Shown here piece by piece: positions 22,169-34,308 of a DNA stretch of 64,000 nt (positions are counted from its first letter, which is position 1; every line of letters starts with the position of its first letter). The stretch is from Orychophragmus violaceus (lineage: Eukaryota > Streptophyta > Magnoliopsida > Brassicales > Brassicaceae). The notes beneath the pieces were generated by a model, which was not told the DNA's origin, ran no database searches, and saw only the letters and a list, made by a program, of their open reading frames with translations. A program made the translations under genes and the position numbers. Where the stretch lies: contig CM058229.1 in assembly GCA_030180135.1 (NCBI GenBank), forward strand, positions 45,163,522 to 45,227,521. Direction: 5' to 3'.

Positions 22169-23312
22169 TGATTCCATGCAAAAAAGAAGGAAGTCTCTCG
22201 TACCCATCCTCCGCTGTTCCTCTCACAATCTTTTGAGCATGTAACAATGCTCTGTATGCGGTTGTGTAGCTCATCCTAATCCCAAACTGCTTCTTCATTG
22301 ATACTTTAACATGCTTTGGTGTTATACCCTCAATTATACCAAAAGATTCAGTAAACAACCAACCAATATAAACTGGAGTATAACGTTTGCGCGTAGACAT
22401 CCGGTCCACCATCGAACATGTATGGGTTTTTGAATAGCTCATCACCCAATACTTGTTTGGTTCGCTCTTCACACACGCTCGAACCATCCACTTGCATCCT
22501 TCCACACGACATTTAGCCACAAAACGTGTCTTGTCAGACTTCTCAGTCATGAATGCGAATTTCTTCAATATCGCCGTCAAACGTATCTCTGATATTAGGT
22601 CATCTTTGCTATCAAAACACTTATGGAGAAAGATACCCTCAGACAAGTCCCTTTTGCCACCCCACCGTTTACTAGTATCCTCCAACTCATATTTCTTATA
22701 ATCTTCATCTTCTTCCACATCTACATCTTCATGTTTCACTTTCCCATATAAGCTATAATCATCATCGTCATGGTAAGCCTCAGCGTGTTTCCTGAAAACA
22801 TTTTCAGGCACATCCAAATTTCCAACACCATCGTTTCCACCACCACCACAAACAGAATCATCCGAGATTGAGTCCACATCTTCCTCATCCTTGACTTCAT
22901 CATCTACGTCATCTTCGTCCACATCTTCAACTTCAACTTCAACTTCATATTTTTCATCACAATTCACCGCATCATCTACTTCCATAGCGGATCGGCTCGA
23001 GACACAAAGACGGATTAAATGCGTATTAGCTAACTCGACCATGCTCCTTACTTGTCTATCATTTGTGACATAAACCGGAGGGCTATCCGGATCCATTAGT
23101 TTCAAGAGTGCTTCCGGCAATTGATATGATAACACCACCAACTCGGTTGTCCTGTCCAGCATATAATCATCTTGTACAATCTCAACAAGTTCTTGATGTG
23201 TAGAACCATGGCGCAAAGTGATAAACCGCCCTCCTTTCACCTTATCAACCACAAAATGCCAAATCTGGTCTCTCACGACCCATTCACCAAAGTTAACAGG
23301 TAACTGAACCAT
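22158..23312 (-). CDS. Truncated mudrA-like MULE transposase, lacks the catalytic domain
   Basis: About 384 residues from the methionine at 23312, which begins 'MVQLPVNFGEWV'. That start is preferred over the in-frame methionine at 23342 because the usual MULE N-terminal domain begins there. Order: an N-terminal 'GEWVVRD..W.FVVDKVKGGRF' domain, a long acidic region (about 110-165) rich in Asp, Glu and Val, then the mudrA DNA-binding domain (about 225-305). That domain carries 'CRVEGCKW' and 'KTHTC', matching the C2HC WRKY-GCM1-type zinc fold. A helix-rich segment to 'LPSFLHGIRQ' follows. The frame then runs into the 292-bp repeat and stops. The DDE catalytic domain that normally follows is absent. 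It could still bind DNA and act as a repressor or accessory factor (inference). It is intact upstream of the break, with no stop or frameshift. Reading is away from the palindrome array, which occupies its 5' side. Confidence 0.85.
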   Translation of the reverse strand: MVQLPVNFGEWVVRDQIWHFVVDKVKGGRFITLRHGSTHQELVEIVQDDYMLDRTTELVVLSYQLPEALLKLMDPDSPPVYVTNDRQVRSMVELANTHLIRLCVSSRSAMEVDDAVNCDEKYEVEVEVEDVDEDDVDDEVKDEEDVDSISDDSVCGGGGNDGVGNLDVPENVFRKHAEAYHDDDDYSLYGKVKHEDVDVEEDEDYKKYELEDTSKRWGGKRDLSEGIFLHKCFDSKDDLISEIRLTAILKKFAFMTEKSDKTRFVAKCRVEGCKWMVRACVKSEPNKYWVMSYSKTHTCSMVDRMSTRKRYTPVYIGWLFTESFGIIEGITPKHVKVSMKKQFGIRMSYTTAYRALLHAQKIVRGTAEDGYERLPSFLHGIRQM

Positions 23313-23364
23313 TATCTGTATAAACAAACACATATAAACCACATTAGAGATCTTTTGGTTAAAG

Positions 23365-24360
23365 CCAGACTTCTTGGCGAAGTCTGATGCAATTCGCTAT
23401 CTTGCCAATATTATTCAAAAATTGATTTAAAAATAATTACCATATATAACAATGTAAAACTAACGCAGGAGGAACATATAAAACTAACACACATTTATAA
23501 AATTTAAAATCAGCGAAATTAATCACAAATATAAAATAAAATGCATTTTTTAAGTTTTTAACATTTCAGACGGCTATAGCTGTCTGTTAAAAGTGAAACC
23601 AGACCTCTATGGCTGTCTGAAAAAGGGGTATTTTTGCAATTGAAATCGAAATGTCAGACAGCGGATGCAGTCTGAAATCTATCAGACAGCGTCAGCTGTC
23701 TGCTTTGGAAATTTTGTCAGACATCTTATGAAGTCTGAAAAAAGGGTAGTTTTGCAATTGAATTTGAAATGTCAGACTTCTTAAAGAAGTCTGAAACCTT
23801 TCAGACTTCTCGGGGAAGTCTGACAAGTAGCCGAGGGTAGTTTTGCAATTGATTTTGAAATGTCAGACTTCAACAAGAAGTCTGAAAACTTTCAGACAGC
23901 TTGAGCTGTCTGACAAAATTTTCAGACAGCTATGGAAGTCTGACATAAAACATCGCATTTACGGTTTTTATCCATCGTTGACCAAAATTCGGATTTTCAG
24001 ATGTCTATAGCCGTCTGGCAAAAGTTTAGAATTTCAGATGTCTATAGCCGTCTGATACTTTTTTTGCTTATTTTCAGACAGCTTTAGATGTCTGATGATT
24101 TTTTCGCTAATCCTGGTCAACATCTGAAAATTTGGGTCAATTGCTATTTCTACCCCTCCTTTTTGTCAGACATCGGATTCCGTCTGACAAAAAGTCAACA
24201 ATCGGTCAATTTTTTGCCAGACAACATAAGAAGTCTGACGAAAAAATCAAATTACAATCAATTGCAAATCTACCCTTTTCTTATTTAGACTTTTTAGTGA
24301 AGTCTGATTTTTTTTTTTTTTTTTTGCAAAGGATTTTGACAGACCTCTATAGAGGTCTGG
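23365..24360. promoter_or_regulatory. Array of 18 imperfect palindromes CAGAC...GTCTG upstream of the MULE gene
   Basis: Boxes of 21-23 bp of form TCAGACNNN...NNNGTCTGA start at 23365, 23566, 23599, 23654, 23682, 23717, 23772, 23801, 23863, 23892, 23922, 23997, 24034, 24074, 24166, 24217, 24286 and 24339. Outer CAGAC/GTCTG is nearly constant. The inner three bases often pair with each other (TTC/GAA, AGC/GCT, CTC/GAG). Between boxes lie repeats of GGGTAGTTTTGCAATTGA that resemble the terminal inverted repeat. Four more boxes lie in the same MULE at 20973, 21376, 21412 and 24834. They are likely binding sites for an element-encoded or silencing factor (inference). Confidence 0.8.
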
Positions 24361-25601
24361 CAATTGAAAGTCAATTGCAAAACTACCCTCACGTTGACCA
24401 TATTGAAGTTTACGAAAAAAGATAAGACATAAACGGCATACTGAAAGTACAATTCAGATCTGAAAATCGACGATATGAAAAAAATTCTTACCAATGTCCG
24501 TTTTTAGTTTGTTCTTAGCCTCGACGATTTCCCAGAACGTCTAATATCACCGGAAACACGAATCCGAGACGTGTTTAGCTGTTTTTATAAGATGATACAC
24601 GATTTCGCAACTTTTGAATCGAAAAATCAAAGGGGAAAAGGGAGAAATCGGTCGGGATAACGTCCAAGCTCTATTCTTGAGCTTTAATTGAGCTTTAATG
24701 GTGGCAAAACGAGCTGGATTACACATTAACTCGTCGGCGATGGTGGGTGTCGTGGTTGTTGAGCATTGATGGTGATGGCATTTTCGTGAATATCCAAACA
24801 AATTTCGGGCCCTTTTGTCTTTTACCTAAAATGTCAGACTTCATATGAAGTCTGACGATGGCATTCTCGTGAATAACTAAGATAACTAAGGGGATAAATT
24901 AGCGCGAGAGAGGAAGGAGAGGGCCGAGGGTATAATCAGGGTTGACTTCAATTTCAGGGGCATTTTTGCAAACAGCCCATTTAATTATAAGATTTACTTA
25001 ATCAGAAATGAAGTCTCTTTAGGCGCTAAACTTAGAAAATGAAATTTGTTAAATTTTGGTTAAGTTAAAATTTTCTCTCTAGGAGATTTCAATCCGAAGT
25101 CTCATAATGGAACGCCCCCATTCCCGTTTCTCCACTGACCGACGAGCTGACAAACCAACAATCAAACAAGAACATGACCGATCAAATATGTGCTGTCAAA
25201 AATAAAGGGTTCTACATACGAAGCCAGAGACGGCCTGGTTTTAGACAAAAGGCTCTAACCAGTCCATCATCGACCCTATTTACCTCGCTTCCACCATACA
25301 AGGCTTTTCAACTTGTATCGCTTCAACGAGTTGTTTTTTGGTTCAGACTAAACCGTATATCATGGAGCGATCCCATTTTTAGTCATTTAAATTTGTTATT
25401 TAAATCTTTCAATTGAATTCTAGGGTTTTTTAAAACAATTTTATAGAACTCCTCAAATCCAAACTGGAAATAAATAATAAATCATTTTTCAGGGCCTACA
25501 CATCCGTCAAGCTACAGCGGAACCTGAAAAAGAGGAAAAAGAGTCGGATGAACAATCTAAAATCACCCATTGAGCTAGTTCCCAACTACAAAGGCTATAC
25601 A

Positions 25602-27973
25602 TGTAATAACCCTCCCGAAGGAGTAGGACGGCCGCACGAGGGATACGACCGGCCGAGAAGGAACAGACGAAGAACGGCCAAATATTTAAAGTTGTCGGAA
25701 TGAACTGGAATTTTCAGAGTTGCCTGCAAAGGATATGTTAAGAGTTTTGGTCGAAGCCGAATTAAAATGGGACGAGTGGATTTGGAGATGGTCAAATTTG
25801 GTTCATGGGTGGTTGAAGATGGTCGAGTCTGGTCGGTGGTGGATGGTCGATGGTCGAAAATGGGCCAGCTGTCGCCATGCATGCTGGTCGGACCACCACT
25901 TGGACCAGTGCATAGACCAGCGACCACATGGCTGCCAAATCATTTTTGGGCTGCCATTTGTCACCAATATGCAATCCAACCTCAACTATAAATACCAAGC
26001 TCCCCTTAACCATTTTCACTTTTAAGAAATCTGAGAAAAATTCTAGAGAGAGGGGCATTCTAGAGATAGAAAGTGAGAAAATGGGCGGTTTAGTGCGAGA
26101 CGGAGCAGACAAATGGGATGGGGAGTTCGGGTTAAGCCTCGGGGTGTTGGTAAGCCGAAAATCTGAATAGTTCCGTCCACCTTTAGATTGTTTTCCTTAA
26201 ATCCCGTCTTATTTAGATCTCTGTTCTAGATCCAGCGGGGAGAGTCTCAGAGATAAGGAACGGGCTGCGGAACGGGTGAGTCCCGGTAGCTAGGACTAAC
26301 AGATTTGTGTCCAGGTCGTGTCTTAAGAATTGGAATACTTGGATTATTCATCCTTAAGCACGTTTTTGTGTTGTATACGTACATTTTGTTGAGGTTAAAT
26401 CCGTGAATGAAATGGTGATAGATGCATGCTTGATTGATGTGGTTTAGATTGTTAATATCTTTGATTCTGGGTGATAGTTTCATAGAGAACTAATGCATGC
26501 ATGATCATTGTGTTGATTTGGTGTTAAGATGCATGTTTCTCTTTGATTGTATGGTGAATCATTGAGATTGTGTTAGCATGCATGTTGTGATAAGTACGGG
26601 TGTTGATTGAGATCCACCTGGAAATGGTTGTTGTGGAAAAGAGGAGTTTTCCCATACGGGTGAGGATGTGGTATCTTCGTGTGATCTTGGATCCACGTAA
26701 GTCTCCCTTCCATTTTTAAGACAGTTGTAGTGGATGCTGTGATCTTCGGATCCTTTGCATGACCCTAAACCATAATGTGATTTTGAAAGTACTTCAATGC
26801 ATGCGTGGGTATCATGCAGTTTAAGGTACTTGTGTTGTATGTTGCATGTATTCGTGTGTGGTAACAAGGACACCACAGACGTGTGTGAGTCCTAGTTGAT
26901 GCATTCTAGAACTTGTGTGAGTGTTATAGAGTTAGTGTATTCGGTTCTCCCATTGTGGCCGTTACCTAGGGTGGAGGTAACAAAGTACTCGGACGGTACT
27001 TGGGTAGCTCCATTGGCCTAGTAGCTCGGACGTTACTTGGGTCGCTCCCTTGGCCGAGCATTGTGTTGACACGAACCCGAGGAATAGGTACCAGAAGCGG
27101 GGGTGACGCTCGGATGGTACTTGGGTTGTTCCCTTAGCCGAGCATCGCGCGCTCGGACGGTACTTGGGTTTTTCCCTTGGCCGAGCATTATGTGTCTAGT
27201 TGTGATACTCGTCTTATGATCCTTGGTGGTTATTAAGGCGCGAGTAGTCACGTAGGGAGGGAGTATCCGGTACACTAGAGAGTCTAGACGTCGTTAGCAT
27301 TCACAATAGATAATGTGTTATGCTTTGAGCTTGAGATTGAGTTTGATGTGTGTTACATTCATGTTGTGGTTTATGATTGCAGGTTGTTATATGCTTCCGC
27401 TTTGTGCATATACGTGATTGATGTTGTGGTTGCTTGTCTATGCCTATGAGACAAATTGTGTGATTGATATGCATTGTTCTTTGGCTATTGGGACGGATTG
27501 GGTCAATAATGCATGTTAGAGGGTCGTGGACTCACTGGGTAACCCATATTGTTGCTCATTAAACAAATTTTGTCTTGCAGGAAACCATAGACGGGCTATA
27601 GGGCAAGTTCGGACGTTAGACCGCCGACGTAGTTTCGGGTTGTGAGTGTAAGATCATGGAGTTTGTACTATGTAGGAATTTTGATTCGAGATTCGTAAAC
27701 TGTATGTTTTTGGGTAACATTTTGTAATAGTTCCTATATAGTATTAATAAAATGTGTTTTCTTAAACTCCACGGTTCCATGATATTAGTTTAGTCCGAAC
27801 TAACACAACTCTCGCCTTTGGTACGGGTTGGCAAGCCTTAGGCAATAGTCGAGAGAGTTGGATATTGAGGACGGGCCGGCCAGACCTCGGGGACAGCTGG
27901 AACGTTCACAGTATTCAACACTTGTAACATCTCCTGTCGTCTATTGTCCGTAGAATGGGTCGGGGGTGTTACA
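25602..27973 (+). mobile_element. Solo LTR of another gypsy-type element nested in the old LTR
   Basis: Starts TGTAATAACCCTCCC and ends GGGGGTGTTACA. It has a TATA-like CAACTATAAATACC near 25982 and a polyadenylation-like AATAAAATG near 27746. Flanks ATACA (25597-25601) and ATACC (27974-27978) are a target duplication with one mismatch, and the other copy of the old LTR lacks this block near 51198. Inside it, a segment with CTCGGACGGTACTTGGGT repeats about four times (26975-27185). No coding region is seen, and the ORFs within are short. Confidence 0.72.
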
Positions 27974-30840
27974 ATACCCCACCCGAAAAACCCAAAATAA
28001 CAGTCAATTGCTAAAACAAATCAAAAGAAACACCAACCGATTACATTCTACCTCCCCATGAGATAATACGTAACAGGCTAAACTAAACACACAACATAAA
28101 CGATGGAAATCGAGAACAATGCACCACATGCCCTCAATTAGAGTCGATTTAAATATAGATCACATCTCTAATGCTTTGTAAAAACCATGGGCCCTAACGT
28201 GAAATCGGTCACTTCCTTAAGAACACCTAGCTGCATACAACTAGAACCTCCCAGAATCCTAACCATAAACACGAAGTACTCAGAATAGGACACTATTCTC
28301 TGTCCATCAATATGATGTGACTCGTGTTACCCCTTGATAGCCAAAGTTTCCATCGTGCTTGGCCCTAGGACATGACTCCACATTTAAACCCAAACATAAC
28401 ACTTAGACCATTTTCGACTATTTATTTCATCGAGGTGATTTAGAGCCCAACAGTAGCCCCTCAGCTCGACATATTCGAGTGCGATGATGACGAGTTTTAA
28501 GTAGTCGAGTCGAAATCAATATAAAATTTGGCATAGCCATTCTTTCCTTCAAAGACTGCCTAGCTATAACGGAATGATCGTGTTAGCATTAGGACTTTGT
28601 TTTTCCGAGAAGAAATCTTTCGTCGAAAATTGTCGAGGCATTTTCTTCAAAATTCGTCGAGGTAAATCTTAACAAATTTAGATAGCTGATTAGTTGTGAA
28701 AGACTCTTTAGGCATTTTTTATGAATCTTTTGAGCTGTTCAGACAAAATTGTTGAGGCATTTTCGACGAATATCGTCGAGGTGCTCTTAACAAAACTAGA
28801 TAGTTGTTTAGCGGTGAAAGAATGTATAGGGATTTTTGATGCATTTTCAGAGATGTTCTGACAAAAAATTGTTGAGACATTTTCGTCGAATGTTGTCGAA
28901 GTGGTTTTGTAATAAATGGTGATTTTTTAGGGTTTAGAAGATGCCAAGATGTTTTTGACTAAGTTATTAACGCTTTCTGAGCCACTTAGCTGTTGGAAGC
29001 TGTTTATGCGTTTTTCATAAAAATTGCTGACTACGAGAATAACCCTTTTATGTAGAGATGCATTGATATTTACGGAGAAGTCTTAGAAATTGGGTGAGGC
29101 ATTGCGCTCGAATTTTAATACTATATGTACTCAGCTTATGTAATTGTTCCTTACACATTCTTTGTCAAACATACATATGATATTTTCAGCTCGCTTTAAG
29201 ACGAGCGTAAGGAACGTTGCTCTTATAGTTGTTGTTTCGGTGTTTTGAGATATTATAGACCAGTGTCCTAAGAAGCATTTATTGTGTTTCGAGTGTTGTT
29301 TTCAGCTGAGGGCTTACAATGTTGTTTCGACTTACATGTCCGTATTGACAATGAAAAAGTGGTTGACCAATGCACTAACAAGCATTTACTGGGTTTAGAG
29401 CTTGCGAGGTGTGACTTACATTTCATTTTAGACAGTAAATTGATATGAATATTGGTTAGGATATATCTAGAAGATATTAGACCAATGAATGAATTGATAT
29501 GAATATCGGCTAAGATATACCTAGTGGATATTAAACCAAGCTATACTCAGTCAGAATTTGTATTGCGCGCTTATCCGTCTTGAGGATGTAATAGAACCTG
29601 AATCTTATGGAATGTATTGCTTAGGAAAGGATGTAGTAGTTTGTTCATCTATTGTGGCCAGCAACAGACGAGATAGTGAATCGCCTAAAAAGTTGTAAAG
29701 AAGATTGTATTGCACTTGTAAAAATAGAATTTTGTTTTTTTAAAGAGTTTGAGTGCCAAAGCGTGAGCATAGAAACATGCGAAAAAAATGCTAGCTAAGA
29801 TGTTTTCCATGCGAAAAATGCAAGATTAAAAGAATGGAACGACGGAAAAATGAAAGAAAAGGTGAAAACAAAATGAGAGTATACAAACCCATTCTCTTTT
29901 TTTTTTTGGAAGGACGCAAGCCTTCGGCGTACGATCATGTCCGATCTGAATCTTCCTGATTATCTAAAATTTTTGTGCTCGAGAGGATCCAGATCGTCCT
30001 TCTCTGGTGATCTTACTCCCTTTTTCTTGACATAATTTTAAAGCATGATTTCAAGTATGCTCGGCGTACCATGTTCGAGCTAAATCTTCCTGATCATCAC
30101 CATGATCACCAACACGTCTTTAGTTTCTGCTCGACAAATTTTGTTTTTCTTTTTTTTGTCTTCCGCATGTTCTGCTTGTCACCATCGCACGTCCTTGCTT
30201 TTTTGCTCGGCATTTTGTTCTTTCTTTTTTTGTTTCCTCACGTAGGATGTGTGAATTCAACTGTGTCGAGCAGATAACTTTCATCGTGCCGAGCATAATG
30301 CTTCAGGTTTGACAAGCAGATTATCTTCTTGGAGTTTTTTTTGCTCGCGAAGGATCTGTGATTCTCTGCCGAGAAGATTTCTTTAAGAGTGCTGAGAAGG
30401 TTACTTTGGGTTTCCCGAGTAGATTATCTACTCGTTGAGTTCGCACTGCTCGTAAGTCCTTTAGTTGATTTGTGTTTCCAAACCCATAGAAGATTCTCCT
30501 CTTCTTCTGTGTGTTCTTCTCCAGTCTATTCCAGAATGATTCGATCCGTCCTTACCCCGTCCTCTTTGTCGCTAGATTGATCCTCAGTTTGGTTCTTGGG
30601 TAAGGTCTGATCTTTAACCCCGCAATCTTCTCCATCAATGACAATAGTTGCCCCAATTCTTGCTACTCGGATAAAAGGTGGTGGATCTATTTCGTTGGAT
30701 CTTACCGTTGGAAGGGTCTAATCATTTGTGTGATGCAAAGGAGGTCGTCCTCCCAGAATTCTTGATGGGCCGTGTGGCATTGAGAAATCTAGTTGTCTAC
30801 GGTCAGCCGATCCGAAGTTTACTACGCGTGCACTTCTGGC

Positions 30841-31098
30841 TCATCTATCCGCCTTGAGTTTTCCACCTGTTTGGTGAGCGTGCAGTAAAACTTGTATTGA
30901 TCCAGGGATATTTGGATTACTACTGCTAACATACCCTTTAATTTGGTCAGGGTTGCGTTTGTACCGGTTACGTTTGTTGCAGTTGCGTTTGCTGCTTGTT
31001 GCGGCTGAGTTTGTTGTGGTATTTTCTGTTGCGGTGTTGCATATTTTGTTGATCACCAGTGGGCGATCTTCTCTGTCACCATCTTCGTCAGTGGCCAT
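30841..31098 (-). pseudogene. Possible gag N-terminus of the Tat-like element
   Basis: An 85-residue frame starts about 50 bp downstream of the primer site, which is where gag would begin. It is acidic then Asn/Lys/Arg-rich and has no recognisable domain. The call rests on position alone. Confidence 0.25.
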
Positions 31099-31794
31099 CT
31101 CTTTGTATATACTGAGAAATGGTCTTTAGGTGTAAGAAAATTTCTTATTTTCCAACAGACGGCGCCAACCCGTGAGAGTCGGTACTTGCACAATCGATTC
31201 TTAAAGGGTTTAAACTTTTAGGGATCAAAAGTAAATAAACACACAAAAAAAGAGATCGGAGATTGTTTATTGATCCTTGTTTAAAAAACGAGTACAAGAA
31301 TGAAAAGGGAAAAAATTGTATGAGTAATTTTTGCTAGGTAAAAGAGTCTCTCATTATCAAAGGGGTCTCGGTTTTTGTAGCTGCAGCAAGTCGGTTTGGA
31401 GAGAATCGTCCGCGAGATTTTCGAAGATTTTTCCGTTATCGTATCTTATCTTTTGAATGGGTCAAAAAGGATAGCCCAAGTCCACTAAATACGAACCTTC
31501 TTAGTTTGGCTCAAATTCGTATTTTGTATAACTTATCTTCCTTGTTTTATATGATTATAGATTATGAGCCGCATGAACTGATCGGAGATGCCGAGCAGCA
31601 TGATCCGAACATGATTAATCCGAGAAGAGTGGTTCGATCGAGGAGAAGATCATGATGTTTCCGAGCATAGATCGCGACACCGAGCAGGGATGGTTCGCCG
31701 AGCAAGACGCGATGAACGCTGTATGCGGATCGTTAAGCAGTCCGTCCGTCCAACCAGTCTATCGCCCGAGCAGTACGCTGATTGCTTACGAAGT

Positions 31795-31888
31795 GCAGTT
31801 TATACAAAACTCAGTTTATACGAAACACAATTTATATGAAACGTATATTTTATACGAAGTGAAATTTATACGAAACAAAGTTTATTTT
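31795..31888. repeat. Short tandem repeat GTTTATACRAAAC in the Tat-like LTR
   Basis: About five variants of a TTTATACGAA core follow one another at 17-20 bp spacing. They are in the U3 end of the LTR, where enhancer repeats are common. Confidence 0.75.
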
Positions 31889-31975
31889 GTATAGTTTCCG
31901 CATTTAAGTCGAAACATAACACTTAGACCAATTTCGACTATTGATTTTGTCGAGGGGATTTCGATCCCAACAACA

Positions 31976-32069
31976 AATCCTTTATGTTTGACTGCACGAG
32001 TTTGAACGGTCATGTTCTTATTTGATTGTTGGCCGGTCAGCTCGTTGCTCAGCGGAAAAACGGGATGGG
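31976..32069 (-). repeat. Inverted fragment of the old gypsy LTR end
   Basis: About 90 bp are the reverse complement of the LTR terminus at 25108-25210 (for example CGGTCATGTTCTTATTTGATTG). They abut the Tat-like element. About 330 bp present in the other LTR copy (51606-51933) are missing here, so insertion was followed by a deletion and inversion. Confidence 0.7.
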
Positions 32070-33111
32070 GGTAACGTCACCACTATCTCTTTTCCACACC
32101 ATAACACAAACTAACCTAAAAGGCCCCACCCGGAATATGTAACCGAAACATAACCGGCCGAACACTGGAATAGGTCACAACAACACAACGATAAGTCAAC
32201 AATTCTACCGATGACTAAACCAATCAATGCTATGAATCTCAATTCCACAACAACTCGATCTCAATTCAACATTAACTCTATTATAAATCATAAATCTACC
32301 ATATTACTCAATTCTCAGCTTACTTAGTTTTAGTTCAGTTATCATTTTCATTTAATTATCTACTCTTGGTTATATACTTAATTCCAATTCAATTATTCGC
32401 TCGCTTGAAGTTAGTAAACTTATTATTTTCTTAACTCATTTAACTCCAATTCTCAATTCAATTTTCTTATTAACTTCATTATTCTATAATTCAATTCAAG
32501 TATATTAATTCTCTAATCCTATATATCATGTCATTTCTATTTAACCCTAGTCGAGTTATTTATTTAATTCTCAATTTAATTACTATCTTAATTTATTTAT
32601 AAGTTCATTTATATAGTTCTTACTTTAATTCAATTATCTCTTATTTTATGCATATATTTCCTATTTAATTCATGCAATTCTATATGATCAATGCCATACA
32701 TACTCTATACTAGCCAATTCAACGATCAATCAATCTATCATTCTAACTTACACAATCAACCAATTCTACCTACGCAATCAACAAGAAATTTTCAGAATTT
32801 AGACGTGCAATACATATTTATCAACCTATCCCGTTACTTATATTCTGTTTATTTAATCAATCTAAATCGTTGTATTTCCATATTCAATTTATAGTATCAT
32901 TTACTAAAACTTTATGGTTATATGTTCTAGGTTTTATAAGCAGACTCGATATATCCTAATGCACACTCAATCGCACACAATGATAAGTCGACAGTTGTGA
33001 TCCAGAGATGGATGAACAGAACCACAAGAATCGCGAACCTCGAACCTCGACAAAACCTTATATTGTTGATAAACGTTAACCCTTAGACCCAAACTGTTTA
33101 CCCGAGGTTGA

Positions 33112-34308
33112 TGATAGGTCTAGTTTTAATCCCTATACTAACTGCAAGTGCACAATAATGTCAATGTAGTACTTAGGGTATCGAATCGACAAGAACTCAG
33201 GGCAACGATAGATTTAGAACTGTCAAGATTAAACTAGGAGAAAACAAATGTAGTGAGAAACTAAAAACAAAGCAGGAAAGTAAATCAGTAGAAAGGTTTG
33301 TTGTAAGCAGTTAACTAAAAGCGCTAAGTCTAGGGAGTTCTCAGGAAATCAGACAAGCAGATAAATCATTCAGTCATGATCAAATTAAGTACAGTTCTAG
33401 AACTCAAACACAGATATAGAATTAACCAACTTTCGTTGTGAGAATTCTCTAAGCCTAACTGCAGAAATCCAAATGTCTTTGTAATTCCTAACAGATTAAA
33501 CCAGCTTTAAGATTAAGTTCGATATGTTCACAATTCAATTAAACCAAATTTCTTTGCGAGTAATTCAATTGCTCAACCTAAATAGTTCAGATTCTAAACC
33601 ACACTTTCGTGTTAATTTAACAACCTAAGATCTAGATTCTAAGTGATCAGGTTAGAAACTAGTGTTAAGCACAATTTAGATTGAAGAACAATTATGATAT
33701 GAATCCTTAACTGAATTAATTAAATCTAGCAAGTCATAAAATCCTTAATGAGAATCCCTAAACCTAACTATGAATCTACTCAGACATAGAATATGAAAAC
33801 ATAATCAATGAATTAATAGATTGCATAAAAGAGAATATAAAAGTAAAGGGGTTCGAAATCTTCTCCAAAAAGCAGAAAGCAGTACAAGATTAGATCAGCC
33901 TCAAGCTCTCAAAACTCTATGCTCAAAGTATCAAAGCGTATCTATAAATTGATGTAAAAACCTAATTATATAAGCTAATCACGTCTTGGGGCTTCTTTGT
34001 AATTCTTGGAAACTTCTGGGCAAAAATTCAATATCTTCATTCTTCATTAACCGCCGAGTTTGGCCCATCTCGCTCGTGTGTCGATCGATGCACATAGTGT
34101 GTCGATCGATGCATTACTCTGTTTCGGACAGTGAGCTCTATCTCTCGGGTCAAAGCACCAAAATGCTCCAAAAAGCTCCAATAACTCCAATTCTGCTCCA
34201 AACGTGTATGTATCTAATAACACCTGTAAAAGACTCTAAAGAAACACTAAAAGACTCTAAAACACACTAATATCATGGTCCAAAACCGGTAAAAACCATG
34301 ATATATCA
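33112..34308 (-). repeat. Athila-like 3' LTR
   Basis: On minus it starts TGATATATCATGG and ends GACCTATCA. A CGATCG pair (34082/34103) lies about 110 bp upstream of a TATATAAT sequence near 33968. The matching polypurine tract TAAGTGTGGGGGAGT (minus) is at 34309-34323. Confidence 0.93.

Larger units (their letters stand above)
20750..24978 (-). mobile_element. Mutator-like element (MULE) with 9-bp target duplication
   Basis: The ends form imperfect inverted repeats of about 30 bp: GGGGGAATTGCTAAAAATGCC inward from 20750 and GGGCTGTTTGCAAAAATGCC inward from 24978. They are bounded by a perfect 9-bp duplication ATTTAATTA at 20741-20749 and 24979-24987, the diagnostic size for MULEs. The element carries a minus-strand mudrA-like gene whose 3' part is missing, a long palindrome, and many short palindromes in both subterminal regions. 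It cannot encode a complete transposase, so it would need a partner element. Confidence 0.93.
28382..31972 (-). mobile_element. Short Tat-like Ty3/gypsy element with truncated 3' LTR
   Basis: On minus, an LTR begins TGTTGGGATCG at 31972 and runs to about 31170. The primer site TTGGCGCCGTCTGTTGGA (31151-31168) follows, a type I associate with plant Tat elements. At the other end TGTTGGGCTC starts at 28452 after a purine tract (GAGGGGCTAC on minus), but only ~70 bp of that LTR remain. The internal 2.7 kb hold no pol. Diverged repeats of about 120 bp occur at 28627, 28749 and 28868, and a duplicated ~60-bp block at about 29435-29545. It is probably a non-autonomous or deleted element. Confidence 0.6.

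Noticed and set aside
23365..24360. CRISPR array
   Set aside because: Eukaryotic context; the repeats are palindromes of varying sequence with irregular spacing inside a MULE.
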